Made by a program: the position numbers and the translations under genes
Notes under the pieces: generated by a model
What the model saw: the letters and a program-made list of their open reading frames with translations, nothing else
Databases searched by the model: none
What the model was told of the DNA's origin: nothing
Assembly: GCA_900316495.1 (NCBI GenBank)
Contig: ONDC01000033.1
Coordinates: forward strand, 1 to 44,068
Reading direction: 5' to 3'
From: an uncultured Eubacteriales bacterium
Lineage (GTDB): Bacteria > Bacillota > Clostridia > Oscillospirales > Acutalibacteraceae
DNA: 44,068 bases
Shown: one piece after another, positions 22,823 through 32,140 of the stretch
How positions within the stretch are numbered: the first letter of the stretch is position 1
Layout of the letters: each line of letters begins with the position of its first letter

Positions 22823-23851
22823 ATGGAGAAAAAAATCGCAGAAATTATCAAGAATTTCACCGAAGCTGCCAGGGACGCTTCCGACTCCGCTTCCGTTGAG
22901 AAGCTGCGCGTCGCGTTCCTCGGCAAAAAGGGCGAAATAGCCGAGCTGATGAAGGATCTCAAATCCGTCCCCGCCGATCAGAAGAAGGAATTCGGTCAGA
23001 AGATCAATCAGCTCAAAAAGGACGTGGAGGGCAGGCTCACCGACCTGACCGCCGCCATCGAGCAGAAGGAGCTGGAAGCGCTCATCAACAGCGCGGAAAG
23101 CTATGACGTCACCATGCCCTCCGGCGTGGAAACCGGCTCTTATCATCCGATCACCCTCGTGCAGCGGGAGCTGGAGGAAATATTTGCCTCGATGGGCTTC
23201 ACGGTCGAGGATTACGACGAGATCGTGGACGACTATCACTGCTTTGAGGCGCTGAACATCCCCAAGCACCATCCGGCGAGGGACATGCAGGACACCTATT
23301 ATCTCGACAACGGACAGCTTCTCAAAACCCACACCTCCGCCGCCCAGAACGCCATCATGCGCAAATACGGCGCTCCGCTGCGCGCCATCTTTCCCGGCCG
23401 CTGCTTCCGCAACGAGGCAATCGACGCCTGCCACGAGAATACCTTCTTCCAGATGGAAGGCATCATGATCGATAAGAATATTTCCATCTCCAACCTGATT
23501 TACTTCATGAAAACCATGCTCTCGGAGGTCTTTGAGCGCGATGTGCAGGTGCGCCTGCGCCCCGGCTTCTTCCCCTTCGTCGAGCCGGGCTTCGAGCTGG
23601 ATATAAGCTGTCAGGTGTGCGGCGGCAAGGGCTGCCCCTCCTGCAAGAATTCCGGCTGGCTGGAGCTTTGTCCCTGCGGCATGATCCATCCCAACGTGCT
23701 GATCGCCGGCGGTATCGACCCCGAGGAATACACCGGCTTTGCCTTCGGTCTGGGTCTGACACGCCTTGCCATGATGAAGTACGGCGTCAAGGACATCCGC
23801 ACCTTCAACAGCGGCAATCTCAAGGCGCTCTCGCAGTTTGAGAGCCTTTAA
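22823..23851 (+). CDS. pheS: Phenylalanyl-tRNA synthetase alpha subunit
   Basis: 342 residues from ATG 22823 behind AAGGAGG; the TTG at 22796 lies inside the leader. The N-terminal 85 residues form the coiled-coil tRNA arm (ALR-type RVAFLGKKGEIAELMKDLK). The class II catalytic core follows: motif 1 HPITLVQRELEEIFASMGF, motif 2 FPGRCFRNEAIDACHENTFFQMEG, and motif 3 GFAFGLGLTRLAMMKYG. It forms an alpha2-beta2 enzyme with PheT and charges tRNA-Phe. It is controlled by the T-box just upstream, and pheT begins 21 nt after its stop. Confidence 0.98.
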   Translation: MEKKIAEIIKNFTEAARDASDSASVEKLRVAFLGKKGEIAELMKDLKSVPADQKKEFGQKINQLKKDVEGRLTDLTAAIEQKELEALINSAESYDVTMPSGVETGSYHPITLVQRELEEIFASMGFTVEDYDEIVDDYHCFEALNIPKHHPARDMQDTYYLDNGQLLKTHTSAAQNAIMRKYGAPLRAIFPGRCFRNEAIDACHENTFFQMEGIMIDKNISISNLIYFMKTMLSEVFERDVQVRLRPGFFPFVEPGFELDISCQVCGGKGCPSCKNSGWLELCPCGMIHPNVLIAGGIDPEEYTGFAFGLGLTRLAMMKYGVKDIRTFNSGNLKALSQFESL

Positions 23852-23872
23852 TCCCAAAGGAGGTAATGTATC

Positions 23873-26251
23873 GTGCTGGTATCAATGAACTGGATTCGCG
23901 ATTTTGTCGATCTGGACGGTCTCGACATTGACGCGTTGATTCACAGATTTACACTTTCCACCGCCGAGGTCGAGGAAGTGTTCCATTACGGCAGAGAGAC
24001 AAGCAATGTCGTCATTGCGCAGATTCTCTCCATCGAAAATCATCCCAATTCCAAAAAGCTCCATCTGCTGAAGGTGGACGCGGGCGATCAGGTGTACGAC
24101 TGCGTCTGCGGCGCGCCCAATGTCCGCGAGGGCATGAAGGTCGCCTTTGCCAAGGAGGGCGGCTGCGTCAACGGCTTCGCCATCAGCAAAGCGACTGTCG
24201 CGGGCTACGACTCCTACGGCATGTGCTGCTCGGAAGCGGAACTCGGCATTTCCGCCGACAATTCCGGCATTATGGAGATCACCGACGACTATCCCCTTGG
24301 CACCGACCTCAAATCGGTCTATGCTATCGAGGACACCATCTTTGAGGTGGACAACAAGTCCCTCACCAACCGCCCCGACCTCTGGGGTCACTACGGCATT
24401 GCAAGGGAATTTGCCGCCCTCACCGGACGTTCTCTGAAGCCGGTCGACCGCGTGGACACCTCGGTCTACAGCTCGGTCTACAGCGAACTGCCCCCCGTTG
24501 CCATCGATATTCAGGATACGGAGAACTGCTATCGCTATTCCGGCATGAAGGTGGACAATGTTACCGTACACCAGAGTCCGGTCAATATGCGCATCCGCCT
24601 TTTCTACTGCGGAAGCCGCGCCATCAATCTGCTTGCCGACCTCACCAACTACCTCATGATGGAGCTGGGGCAGCCTATGCACGCCTTCGACCGACGCAAG
24701 GTGGACAGCATCGAAGTCCGACGCTTCGACGCGCCCTTCTCCTTCAAGACCCTCGATGGCAATGAGAGGAATATCGACGAGAACACCCTCATGATCTGCT
24801 GCAAGGGCGAACCGGTCGCCATCGCTGGCATCATGGGCGGTCTGGACTCCGAAATCGAGGACGACACCACCTCCCTGCTGTTGGAATCCGCCAACTTCAA
24901 CGGCGTTTCCATCCGCAAATCCTCCCAGCGTCTCGGCATGAGAACCGACGCGAGCATGCGGTATGAAAAAATGCTCGACCCCGAAATTACCAACGTCGCC
25001 ATCGAGCGCTTCCTGAAGCTGCTCTTTGACATTGACCCGGATGTGCAGGTGGTCTCCTCCCTGTCCGACAGCTATGTGCATCACTACGACAAGATCGAGC
25101 TGACCTTTGACAGAGCCTATGTCGACCGCTACACCGGCATCGACATCAGCGACGAGCAGATCGTCGGCACCCTCACCGCCCTCGGCTTCGACGTGAAGCA
25201 GGACGGCACGACCTTCGAAGTGTGCGTGCCCTCGTGGAGAGCCACCAAGGACGTCACCATCAAGGCGGACATCATCGAGGAAATTACCCGTATCTACGGC
25301 TACGACAATTTCAAAATCACCACCACCCTCAGTCCTCTCCGCCCCGTCCGCAGGAGCGTCATCAAGAGCGACGAGTATTACGCCAAGGATCTGCTCGTGG
25401 AGAAATTCAAGCTGCACGAGGTTCATTCCTACATCTGGGCGGATTATAAGAAATTTGGCGAGCTGAATATGGACGTGGAGGACAACGTCAAGCTCCTCAA
25501 CTCCATCAACCCCGATCATGTGGTGCTGCGCAACTGCATGGTTCCCACGCTGCTGACGGTCGTCAATGAGAATAAGTCCTTCGGCGCGGAATTCGGCATC
25601 TTTGAGGACGGCAGAGTTATCGACGGCACCCGCGAGGACGGCACCTGCAACGAGCGCCGGAAGCTTGGCATCGTGCTTTACAGCCGGAAATGCAGCGAAA
25701 AGACCCTGTTCTTCCGTCTGCGCGACATCATCTCCCTCTTTGTCGCCAATCTCAGGCACAAGACGGTGAAATTCGAGCATACCGACGCGAGCCACAACTG
25801 GCAGCATCCGGTGAACACCGCCGAAATCTCCGTGGACGGCGTGAGCTTAGGCTTTATCGCCACCCTTCACCCCCTGACCGCCATGAAGATCGACAAGAAG
25901 GCCGCCATTGTCACCGCCGAGATTGACATGGATTCCTTCTCGGAAATCGGCAAGGACGATCTCAGCTTCGTGGAGCCTTCCAAGTTCCCCGGCATCGATA
26001 TTGACCTGACCATCCTCCGGAACCCCGACGTGACCTACCGCACAGTGGAACAGATCATCCGCGACAACGGCGGAGACTTCCTCAACACCGTTGCCGTCAC
26101 CGACATCTACGACGGCATCATCAGCAGCATCACCCTGCGCCTTGGCTTCTCTTCACCGGAGAGAACCCTCTCGATGAACGAAATTCAGGAAGTGGTGTTC
26201 GGCAACATCGTTCCCGAACTGGAAAGATCCGGCATTCTGCTGAAGAAGTAA
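23873..26251 (+). CDS. pheT: Phenylalanyl-tRNA synthetase beta subunit
   Basis: 792 residues from GTG 23873, which has AAAGGAGG nine nt upstream (ATG 23885 is the alternative). Domains in order: the N-terminal MNWIRDFVDLDGLDIDALI module, an EMAP-II-like tRNA-binding fold with VVIAQILSIENHPNSKKLHLLKVDAG near 45, the B3/B4 editing domain with DNKSLTNRPDLWGHYGIAREFAAL and GQPMHAFD, a B5 domain, the catalytic-like core, and the C-terminal ferredoxin-fold anticodon-binding domain (FPGIDIDLTILRNPDVTY). It holds the Tyr editing site. Co-transcribed with pheS and followed by a terminator. Confidence 0.98.
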   Translation: MLVSMNWIRDFVDLDGLDIDALIHRFTLSTAEVEEVFHYGRETSNVVIAQILSIENHPNSKKLHLLKVDAGDQVYDCVCGAPNVREGMKVAFAKEGGCVNGFAISKATVAGYDSYGMCCSEAELGISADNSGIMEITDDYPLGTDLKSVYAIEDTIFEVDNKSLTNRPDLWGHYGIAREFAALTGRSLKPVDRVDTSVYSSVYSELPPVAIDIQDTENCYRYSGMKVDNVTVHQSPVNMRIRLFYCGSRAINLLADLTNYLMMELGQPMHAFDRRKVDSIEVRRFDAPFSFKTLDGNERNIDENTLMICCKGEPVAIAGIMGGLDSEIEDDTTSLLLESANFNGVSIRKSSQRLGMRTDASMRYEKMLDPEITNVAIERFLKLLFDIDPDVQVVSSLSDSYVHHYDKIELTFDRAYVDRYTGIDISDEQIVGTLTALGFDVKQDGTTFEVCVPSWRATKDVTIKADIIEEITRIYGYDNFKITTTLSPLRPVRRSVIKSDEYYAKDLLVEKFKLHEVHSYIWADYKKFGELNMDVEDNVKLLNSINPDHVVLRNCMVPTLLTVVNENKSFGAEFGIFEDGRVIDGTREDGTCNERRKLGIVLYSRKCSEKTLFFRLRDIISLFVANLRHKTVKFEHTDASHNWQHPVNTAEISVDGVSLGFIATLHPLTAMKIDKKAAIVTAEIDMDSFSEIGKDDLSFVEPSKFPGIDIDLTILRNPDVTYRTVEQIIRDNGGDFLNTVAVTDIYDGIISSITLRLGFSSPERTLSMNEIQEVVFGNIVPELERSGILLKK

Positions 26252-26273
26252 TCACACGCGATATTTGTAAAAC

Positions 26274-26316
26274 AGCCCACAGCGAAGTACATCCTTTCAC
26301 TGTGGGCTTGTTTTTT
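26274..26316 (+). terminator. Terminator of pheST
   Basis: AGCCCACAG (26274-26282) and CTGTGGGCT (26300-26308), then TTG and six T. Confidence 0.88.
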
Positions 26317-26324
26317 GAATCAGA

Positions 26325-26368
26325 CAAAGCAAAAGTCTCCGTGCAGTGCGACGGAGACTTTTGCTTTG
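26325..26368. terminator. Long perfect inverted repeat, bidirectional terminator
   Basis: An 18-bp perfect stem (CAAAGCAAAAGTCTCCGT at 26325-26342 and its complement at 26351-26368) with an 8-nt loop, and a T-rich right flank. It lies between convergent pheT and ftsH, in addition to a terminator for each. Confidence 0.75.
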
Positions 26369-26514
26369 CTATTTATTTTTGAGGAGGAGAGATATAATCA
26401 AATTCATTGGCCGCCGGTCGCTAAACTCATCCCCGGCTGCATTTATATAATATACCTTATTCACCCGAAATATGTTAAAAAATTTTTACAAAATTGATAA
26501 CAATAACAAAAATC

Positions 26515-26556
26515 AATAAAAATCCCCCCGAATTCTATGCAAGATACGGGAGGATT
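26515..26556 (-). terminator. Terminator of the rnj-ftsH gene run
   Basis: Minus-strand AATCCTCCCG (26556-26547) pairs with CGGGGGGATT (26530-26521, one mismatch), followed by TTTATTG. It lies just after the ftsH stop at 26565. Confidence 0.7.
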
Positions 26557-26564
26557 TGGTATTA

Positions 26565-28406
26565 TCAAAGGGATGGCGTGTCAATGACGTCGCCTTTCAT
26601 GATCTTCTCGAATTTGGCGCCGCTCATCTTCTCATTTTCGATGAGGTACTTTGCAACCTCGTGGAGCTTATCTACATGCTGCGACAGGATCGAACCCGCC
26701 TTCTTGTAGGCTTCGGCGATCAACGCGCGTACCTCGCTGTCGATCTCCTTGGCGATCTCATTGGAATAATTGACGGTGTGACCGAAATCGCGTCCGAGGA
26801 AGATCTCGTCGCTGTCGGAGGAACCGTACTGAATCGGACCGAGCTTGTCGCTCATGCCGTACTTCGTGACCATCTGCTTGGCGATCTTGGTGGCGCGCTC
26901 GATGTCGTTGGACGCGCCTGTGGAAATATCCTCCAATATCAGCGCTTCGGACGCCCTGCCGCCGAGCAGCACGACAATATCCTCCTTCATCTGCCCCTTG
27001 AGCTTGTAGGAGCGATCCTCCTGCGGCAGGCTCATGGTGTAGCCCCCCGCCATGCCTCGCGGAATGATGGAGATTTCATGCACAGGATCCTGCGTGGGGC
27101 AGTAATACGTGACAACTGCGTGACCCGCTTCGTGATAGGCGGTCAGGCGCTTCTCCTTGTCGGAAATCTTTTTGGACTTTTTCTCGGTGCCGGCGACAAC
27201 CTTGATGGTCGCTTCCTCAATTTCCTTCATGGTGATGGCTTTGAGGTTCCTTCTGGCGGCAAGCAGCGCCGCTTCATTAAGCAGGTTTTCCAGATCGGCG
27301 CCCGTAAAGCCCGCCGTGGATTTGGCAATGGTGGAAAGATCGACGTCGGGTCCGAGAGGCTTCTTCTTGGAGTGAACCTTGAGAATTTCCTCTCTGCCCT
27401 TGATGTCGCGGTTGGTGGCGGCGATAATGATAACGCCCTCATTCGCGCCGAAGCCGTCCATTTCCACGAGCATCTGGTTGAGGGTCTGCTCGCGCTCGTC
27501 GTGTCCGCCGCCGAGACCCGCGCCTCTGTGACGGCCGACCGCGTCTATTTCATCGATGAAGATAATGCAGGGATTGTTCTTCTTCGCCTGATCGAAGAGG
27601 TCGCGCACGCGGGACGCGCCCACGCCGACGAACATCTCGACAAAATCGGAGCCGGAAATGGAAAAGAAGGCGACGCCCGCTTCTCCCGCGACGGCTCTGG
27701 CAAGCAGCGTCTTACCGGTACCGGGAGGGCCGACAAGCAGCACGCCCTTGGGAACATGCGCGCCCAGCTCGTCGTATTTCTTGGGATTCTTCAGGAAGTC
27801 GACGATCTCCTGCAGCTCTTCCTTTTCCTCGTCCGCGCCCGCGACGTCCGCAAAGGTGGTCTTGCGCTTTTCGTCGTTAACGTTCTTGATTTTGGCCTTG
27901 CCGAAGTTGAGCTGGCGGTTGCTCTCCCCCATCACGCCGTTGACGCGCTTGAACATGAAGTAATAAAGCAGCACCAGACCGCCAATCATGATGATGGTCG
28001 GCAGCAGGCTTGCCAAAAGGCTGTTGTCCTGCTTCGGCTCGTAATCCTCGCCTATGATGATGTTCTTTTCCCTCAGCTCCTGCAGTCCCCGCTTGACGTC
28101 GTTGACAAACAGCTCGATGCTCGGAACCTTGTAGGTGATGGGATCGGGTTGCTTGCCGCTGGAATCCTTTTTGAGGTTGATGGTGAGAACGCCGGTATTG
28201 AGAGAAAGATTGAAATCCTCAACCTGTGAAGACTTCCATTCACTCTGGTTGGCGGAAGTTCCCACGGTAAAGTACTCCATTATCTCCGAATACTTATGCT
28301 CCTCCGGCTTTTTATTGCCGGAAATATAGTAGAGCGCGGCGATAATCAGTACCGGGATTCCCAGCCAGATCAGATACCCGCCGATTCTTCTCTTTTTGTT
28401 TTCCAA
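26565..28406 (-). CDS. ftsH: ATP-dependent zinc metalloprotease FtsH
   Basis: 613 residues from TTG 28406, placed eight nt after AGGAG; the GTG at 28415 overlaps that site, so it is less likely. Helix 1 ([20 protein letters not shown]) and helix 2 ([19 protein letters not shown]) flank a 100-residue external domain. The AAA+ domain has Walker [14 protein letters not shown] near 225, Walker [16 protein letters not shown] and the SRH ATNR. The peptidase domain has the Zn motif HEAGHAVV near 424. It degrades misfolded membrane proteins and short-lived regulators. It is the last gene of the run tilS-hpt-ftsH, an order conserved in Firmicutes; a terminator follows. The C-terminal tail is short. 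Confidence 0.97.
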   Translation of the reverse strand: MENKKRRIGGYLIWLGIPVLIIAALYYISGNKKPEEHKYSEIMEYFTVGTSANQSEWKSSQVEDFNLSLNTGVLTINLKKDSSGKQPDPITYKVPSIELFVNDVKRGLQELREKNIIIGEDYEPKQDNSLLASLLPTIIMIGGLVLLYYFMFKRVNGVMGESNRQLNFGKAKIKNVNDEKRKTTFADVAGADEEKEELQEIVDFLKNPKKYDELGAHVPKGVLLVGPPGTGKTLLARAVAGEAGVAFFSISGSDFVEMFVGVGASRVRDLFDQAKKNNPCIIFIDEIDAVGRHRGAGLGGGHDEREQTLNQMLVEMDGFGANEGVIIIAATNRDIKGREEILKVHSKKKPLGPDVDLSTIAKSTAGFTGADLENLLNEAALLAARRNLKAITMKEIEEATIKVVAGTEKKSKKISDKEKRLTAYHEAGHAVVTYYCPTQDPVHEISIIPRGMAGGYTMSLPQEDRSYKLKGQMKEDIVVLLGGRASEALILEDISTGASNDIERATKIAKQMVTKYGMSDKLGPIQYGSSDSDEIFLGRDFGHTVNYSNEIAKEIDSEVRALIAEAYKKAGSILSQHVDKLHEVAKYLIENEKMSGAKFEKIMKGDVIDTPSL

Positions 28407-28485
28407 ATAAGCCACTCCTAACTTGTTTTTAGACCGTAATATTATACTGTATAAATATTACATTTGTGTGAATAATTGGCAAATT

Positions 28486-29022
28486 TCAAGAATTCTTCAT
28501 AACGCCGATATAGGGAAGGTTTCTGAATTTTTCGTCATAATCCAGACCATAGCCCACGATGAACTCGTTTCCCACGGTACCGCCGATGTAATCGGCTTCG
28601 ATTGCCGCCTTTCTGCCGGAGGGCTTATCCAGCAGCGTGCATATCTTCAGGCTCGCGGGATTGCGGCTTGCAAGCTGATGTTTCAGCTTGCTGAGGGTAA
28701 GTCCGGTGTCCACGATGTCTTCCACAATAATCACATGGCGATCCGCTATTTCGGTTCTTATATCGCTTATTATGTTGATGACCCCGGTGGACTGCGTGCC
28801 GGAATAGCTGGAGACCTTCATAAAATCGATCTCGCAGTCAATGATCAGCGAACGCATGAGGTCGGATGCGAAGATGACCGAGCCTTTCAGCAGCGCCACC
28901 AGAAGCGGCTTCTTCCCCGCGTAATCCTCGTTGATTTCGTCCGCGACCTTTCTCACCATCGCCTTGATGTCGTCCTCTGAGAAAAGAACTCTGTCAATAT
29001 CCTTTTCCAATTCGTTAATCAT
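28486..29022 (-). CDS. hpt: Hypoxanthine(-guanine) phosphoribosyltransferase
   Basis: 178 residues from ATG 29022 with AAGGAGG about ten nt upstream; the 43 extra residues back to 29151 are AT-rich, have no ribosome site and are not coding. Purine salvage: hypoxanthine or guanine plus PRPP gives IMP or GMP. The PRPP loop VIIVEDIVDTGLTLS, LLVALLKGSVIFASDLMR and the C-terminal VGYGLDYDEKFRNLPYIGV are classic. It sits between tilS and ftsH, as in Bacillus. The upstream interval holds a hairpin array, so hpt-ftsH may be uncoupled from the genes upstream. Confidence 0.97.
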   Translation of the reverse strand: MINELEKDIDRVLFSEDDIKAMVRKVADEINEDYAGKKPLLVALLKGSVIFASDLMRSLIIDCEIDFMKVSSYSGTQSTGVINIISDIRTEIADRHVIIVEDIVDTGLTLSKLKHQLASRNPASLKICTLLDKPSGRKAAIEADYIGGTVGNEFIVGYGLDYDEKFRNLPYIGVMKNS

Positions 29023-29132
29023 TTCGGAAAGCCTCCTTGAATTAAATAACTTTAGGTGATTATAAAAGTGAAGAAATAACGTAAATCGGAGGATTGGTGC
29101 AAAGGATAGTCGTGAATTGCACTTTTTCTGTT

Positions 29133-29293
29133 GCGCCCGGGATAATTGCATTTCAGGGTGCGTCGCATCGAGGGGCGATGCCCCTCTTTGTCAGCTTCGC
29201 TGACAAAGTACCCCGCAAGGGCTCTGCCCTTGACCCGCCAGGGAGCAATGCCCCCTGGACCCCGCGCTCGCGTTCGCTCGCTTAATTGGGCGC
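29133..29293. repeat. Intergenic array of trinucleotide-loop hairpins with GCGCCC/GGGCGC ends
   Basis: Four back-to-back odd palindromes lie at 29170-29186 (loop GAT), 29187-29207 (TTC), 29216-29232 (TCT) and 29238-29258 (AAT, one mismatch). A CGCTCGCGTTCGCTCGC stretch follows. GCGCCC at 29133 and GGGCGC at 29288, each next to AATT, could be imperfect terminal inverted repeats. The block is much more GC-rich than its AT-rich flanks and has no gene. Both strands fold equally. It looks like a mobile or dispersed REP/MITE-like unit; copy number cannot be judged from one window. Confidence 0.7.
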
Positions 29294-29337
29294 TGCGCTA
29301 TGCTTTTTTCTTTCCACTTACGTTTTACCATCGCCTA

Positions 29338-30708
29338 TTAAATAACTTCTATATACAGCACACGCGCTGTTTTTTCCGTCACTTTACATCTCTCTGAGAC
29401 GCCGACGGCGCTGATCCACGCTAACATGCCACCGGATTCCAGCATTGGAAGCTGTCCGCGTATTCCGGGCGGAATTTTTTCCTCGTTGAAGAGCTTTTTC
29501 AGGCTTTTGGTACAATGCCTTCCGGACGGGGAAAACCTGTCGCCCTCCCTGCGGAAGCGAAATACGGCTTCTGATATTGTATCATAATCCAATGAATTTT
29601 TGAATATGATTTTTGCCTTTTCGCTGTTCTGCGAGAGATAATCATTATAATTATTTATATCCATAATGAGATTGTTTATTTTGAGTCCGAAAGGTGCCAT
29701 TATTTGCCCTTGCCGGAACGCTTCTTTCCAGTCTTGACAGGTGACAGGTTGATCTGCCAGTTCCTGCTTTTTTGAAAAGGATATGCCATCGGAATGAACC
29801 GAAAAAATGCTGCCGCCCGGAAGATTGACGCTTCCCTCTCCCCTGCCTATGGCGTCGCACATAGCGGCTACATGCTTTTGTTCAGGGACTATATGCAATC
29901 TCTCCGCGCAGATTCTGATCAACGCCCGGCTCATGACCGGACGCTTGGATGAAAACACCTTCCCCGCCCATCCTGTTGACAAATAGGCATGCGCCGCGGC
30001 GTCCGAATACCCGCAGATGAATTCATCGTCCTCCGCCGCCGATTCGGACAGCCTTCTGATCGCGTCGTTTACCGAGGGATTCAGTTCCCGCATGAGCGGA
30101 AGAATTTGCAGACGTATCTTGTTGCGGGCGTAGTCTGTCGTCAGATTGGTGGAGTCGGTGACATATGTTATGCCGTGCCTTGCACAGTATTCCTCCACCT
30201 CCGACCTTTCACAGGTGATCAAAGGGCGGATAATATTCCCCCTGATGGGCGGAATTCCCTTCAGTCCGTTGACCGAGGAGCCTCGTATGAGATGAAACAG
30301 CACCGTTTCGACCGAATCGGAAAGCGTGTGCGCGGTGGCGATTCTGCCGCCGTTTTTTTTTGCCTCGTCCTCCAATATCCCATATCGTATCTCTCTGCCG
30401 CATTGCTCCAATCCTATTCCCCTTTGCGCAGCTATCGACGGCACGTCCCGTTGATACAGGCGGAACGGAACCCCCAGCGTTTCGCAGAAGCCAGCGGCAA
30501 ATGCCGCGTCACGCGCCGCCTCCTCGCCCCTGATCATGTGATTGACATGCACGGCAAGCAACGTGAGGGAAAGCTCGTCCCGCAGCGTGCATAAAAAATG
30601 CAGCAGCGCACAGGAATCCGCGCCCCCCGAAAGCCCGACAATGACAGTGGTACAGGGTGGAAGCATATTGAATTTTCTGATGGCGAGAGCGCATTTATCC
30701 TCCAACAT
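29338..30708 (-). CDS. tilS: tRNA(Ile)-lysidine synthetase
   Basis: 456 residues from ATG 30708, which has GGAGG seven nt upstream; a longer open frame to 30966 only mirrors dnaB. It adds lysine to C34 of tRNA-Ile(CAU), changing AUG to AUA reading, and is essential in most bacteria. The PP-loop GLSGGADSCALLHFL is at about 25-39, with HVNHMIRGEEAARD and GRIATAHTLSDSVETVLFHLIRGSS of the N-terminal ATPase, then the TilS substrate-binding and C-terminal domains (GDRFSPSG, KKLFNEEKIPP). Its start overlaps the dnaB stop by 14 nt, so translation is probably coupled. Confidence 0.96.
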   Translation of the reverse strand: MLEDKCALAIRKFNMLPPCTTVIVGLSGGADSCALLHFLCTLRDELSLTLLAVHVNHMIRGEEAARDAAFAAGFCETLGVPFRLYQRDVPSIAAQRGIGLEQCGREIRYGILEDEAKKNGGRIATAHTLSDSVETVLFHLIRGSSVNGLKGIPPIRGNIIRPLITCERSEVEEYCARHGITYVTDSTNLTTDYARNKIRLQILPLMRELNPSVNDAIRRLSESAAEDDEFICGYSDAAAHAYLSTGWAGKVFSSKRPVMSRALIRICAERLHIVPEQKHVAAMCDAIGRGEGSVNLPGGSIFSVHSDGISFSKKQELADQPVTCQDWKEAFRQGQIMAPFGLKINNLIMDINNYNDYLSQNSEKAKIIFKNSLDYDTISEAVFRFRREGDRFSPSGRHCTKSLKKLFNEEKIPPGIRGQLPMLESGGMLAWISAVGVSERCKVTEKTARVLYIEVI

Positions 30709-32059
30709 AGCTGTCCTCCGCCGCCGTGAATCTTGTGGTTTCGCCCGACCAGTGAAGCGGTATCTCACAGGTGGAGCCGTGGCGGTTCTTGGCAACCATA
30801 CAGATCGCGCGGCTCTGATCCACATCCTCGCTCTGCTTGGAATCGGACTGCTGATAGTAGCCCTCGCGATAAAGGAAGAGAATGATGTCCGCGTCCTGCT
30901 CGATGGAACCGGAATCGCGCAGGTCGGAGAGCATGGGTTTATGTCCGGTTCTCGACTCGGTGGCACGGTTGAGCTGCGAAAGACACAGCACGGGAACCAT
31001 CAGCTCCTTGGCGAGAATTTTCAGACCTCTTGTAATTTCGGAAACCTCCTGCACGCGGTTGGCAATCTTGCCGTTGCCCATGAGCTGAAGGTAATCGATG
31101 ACTACCAGACCCACGTCGCCCAGCCTGCGCAGCTTTGCCTTCATCTCGGTGACCGAGATGTTTCCCGCCTCATCGATGAAGATCGGCGCGGTGTGAAGCT
31201 CCGAGGCCGCCTGCGAAAGCCTCACCCATTCCTCCTGGTTCATTCTGCCGTCGCGCAGCTTGTAGCCCGCCACACCGGACTCCGTGGAAAGCATTCGCAT
31301 GGCAAGCTGCTCCCGCGTCATTTCGAGGGAAAAGAACGCCACCTTCCGCCCGTGAATAAGGGCGACGTTGCGGGTGATGTTCAGGGCAAAGCTGGTCTTG
31401 CCCATGCCGGGACGCGCCGCAAGAAGAATCAGGTCGGATTTATTCAGACCGGAAATCGTGTCGTCCAGCGTCTTGATACCCGTCGGCGTGCCCACAAATT
31501 CGTCCCTGCGATCGGAATTCATCAGCATCAGGTGATCATACGCCGCGATCAGCACCTCGCCCAGCGGCTTTAAGCCCTGACTTCCGCGGGAATTGGCAAT
31601 CTCATAGATACGCTGCTCCGAACGGTCCAGCACAACGCGCGCGTCGTTTGTCTCGTCCGACGCGTCGTTGATGATCTCCTTCGCGGCAAGGATCAGCGAG
31701 CGCATTTCAAATTTTTCTCGGATGATCTCGGCGTATGCCTCCACATTCGAGACGGAAGGCACGAGATTCGCAAGTGTAAAGAGATATTGCTTGCCGGTCT
31801 CCTCCGTGAAAACGCCGATTCCCACCAGCTCGTTCAGGACGGTGATAATGTCCACAGGCGACCCTGCGCGGAACAGACGGTGCATCGCCGAGAATATTTC
31901 GCGGTGGTTTTCATTGTAGAAATATTCGGGACGAACAATGTCCAGAATCCTGTTCAGACACTCGGAATCCAGCAGCACCGCGCCTAAAACAGACTGCTCC
32001 GCTTCATTATTCGCCGGAAGCACCGTCTGCCGTTCCAGCTCACCGGTTATGTTTTCCAT
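30695..32059 (-). CDS. dnaB: Replicative DNA helicase
   Basis: 454 residues, normal for DnaB/DnaC hexameric helicase. The N-terminal primase-binding domain (AEQSVLGAVLLDSECLNRI, FYNENHREIFSAMHRLF) is followed by the RecA-like core: Walker A ARPGMGKTSFALN near 215, FFSLEMTREQLAMRML, Walker B LVVIDYLQLM, and LSQLNRATESR with DLRDSGSIEQDADIILFLYR. It unwinds DNA at the replication fork. AAAGGGGGG precedes the start. Upstream rplI and downstream tilS share the strand; the stop overlaps tilS. No intein was seen. Confidence 0.98.
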   Translation of the reverse strand: MENITGELERQTVLPANNEAEQSVLGAVLLDSECLNRILDIVRPEYFYNENHREIFSAMHRLFRAGSPVDIITVLNELVGIGVFTEETGKQYLFTLANLVPSVSNVEAYAEIIREKFEMRSLILAAKEIINDASDETNDARVVLDRSEQRIYEIANSRGSQGLKPLGEVLIAAYDHLMLMNSDRRDEFVGTPTGIKTLDDTISGLNKSDLILLAARPGMGKTSFALNITRNVALIHGRKVAFFSLEMTREQLAMRMLSTESGVAGYKLRDGRMNQEEWVRLSQAASELHTAPIFIDEAGNISVTEMKAKLRRLGDVGLVVIDYLQLMGNGKIANRVQEVSEITRGLKILAKELMVPVLCLSQLNRATESRTGHKPMLSDLRDSGSIEQDADIILFLYREGYYQQSDSKQSEDVDQSRAICMVAKNRHGSTCEIPLHWSGETTRFTAAEDSYVGG

Positions 32060-32140
32060 TTTTCTACGTTCGCCCCCCTTTCACGTCAGCAAGGCTGACA
32101 AGTATTATGTAAAGTCGATTTGCTTTTCGGTCTGTTTCCG

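Noticed and set aside
26556-28229. 557-codon plus-strand frame
   Set aside because: It is antisense to ftsH, has no family motifs, and reflects GC-biased codon positions of the real gene. The same holds for the long frames opposite pckG, pheT, nadB and rnj.
29022-29151. 43-residue N-terminal extension of hpt
   Set aside because: AT-rich non-coding bases, no ribosome site; the AAGGAGG points to ATG 29022.
29094-29397. Short plus-strand frames in the hairpin block
   Set aside because: They lie in palindromic GC-rich DNA, have no ribosome site and show proline/arginine-rich nonsense.
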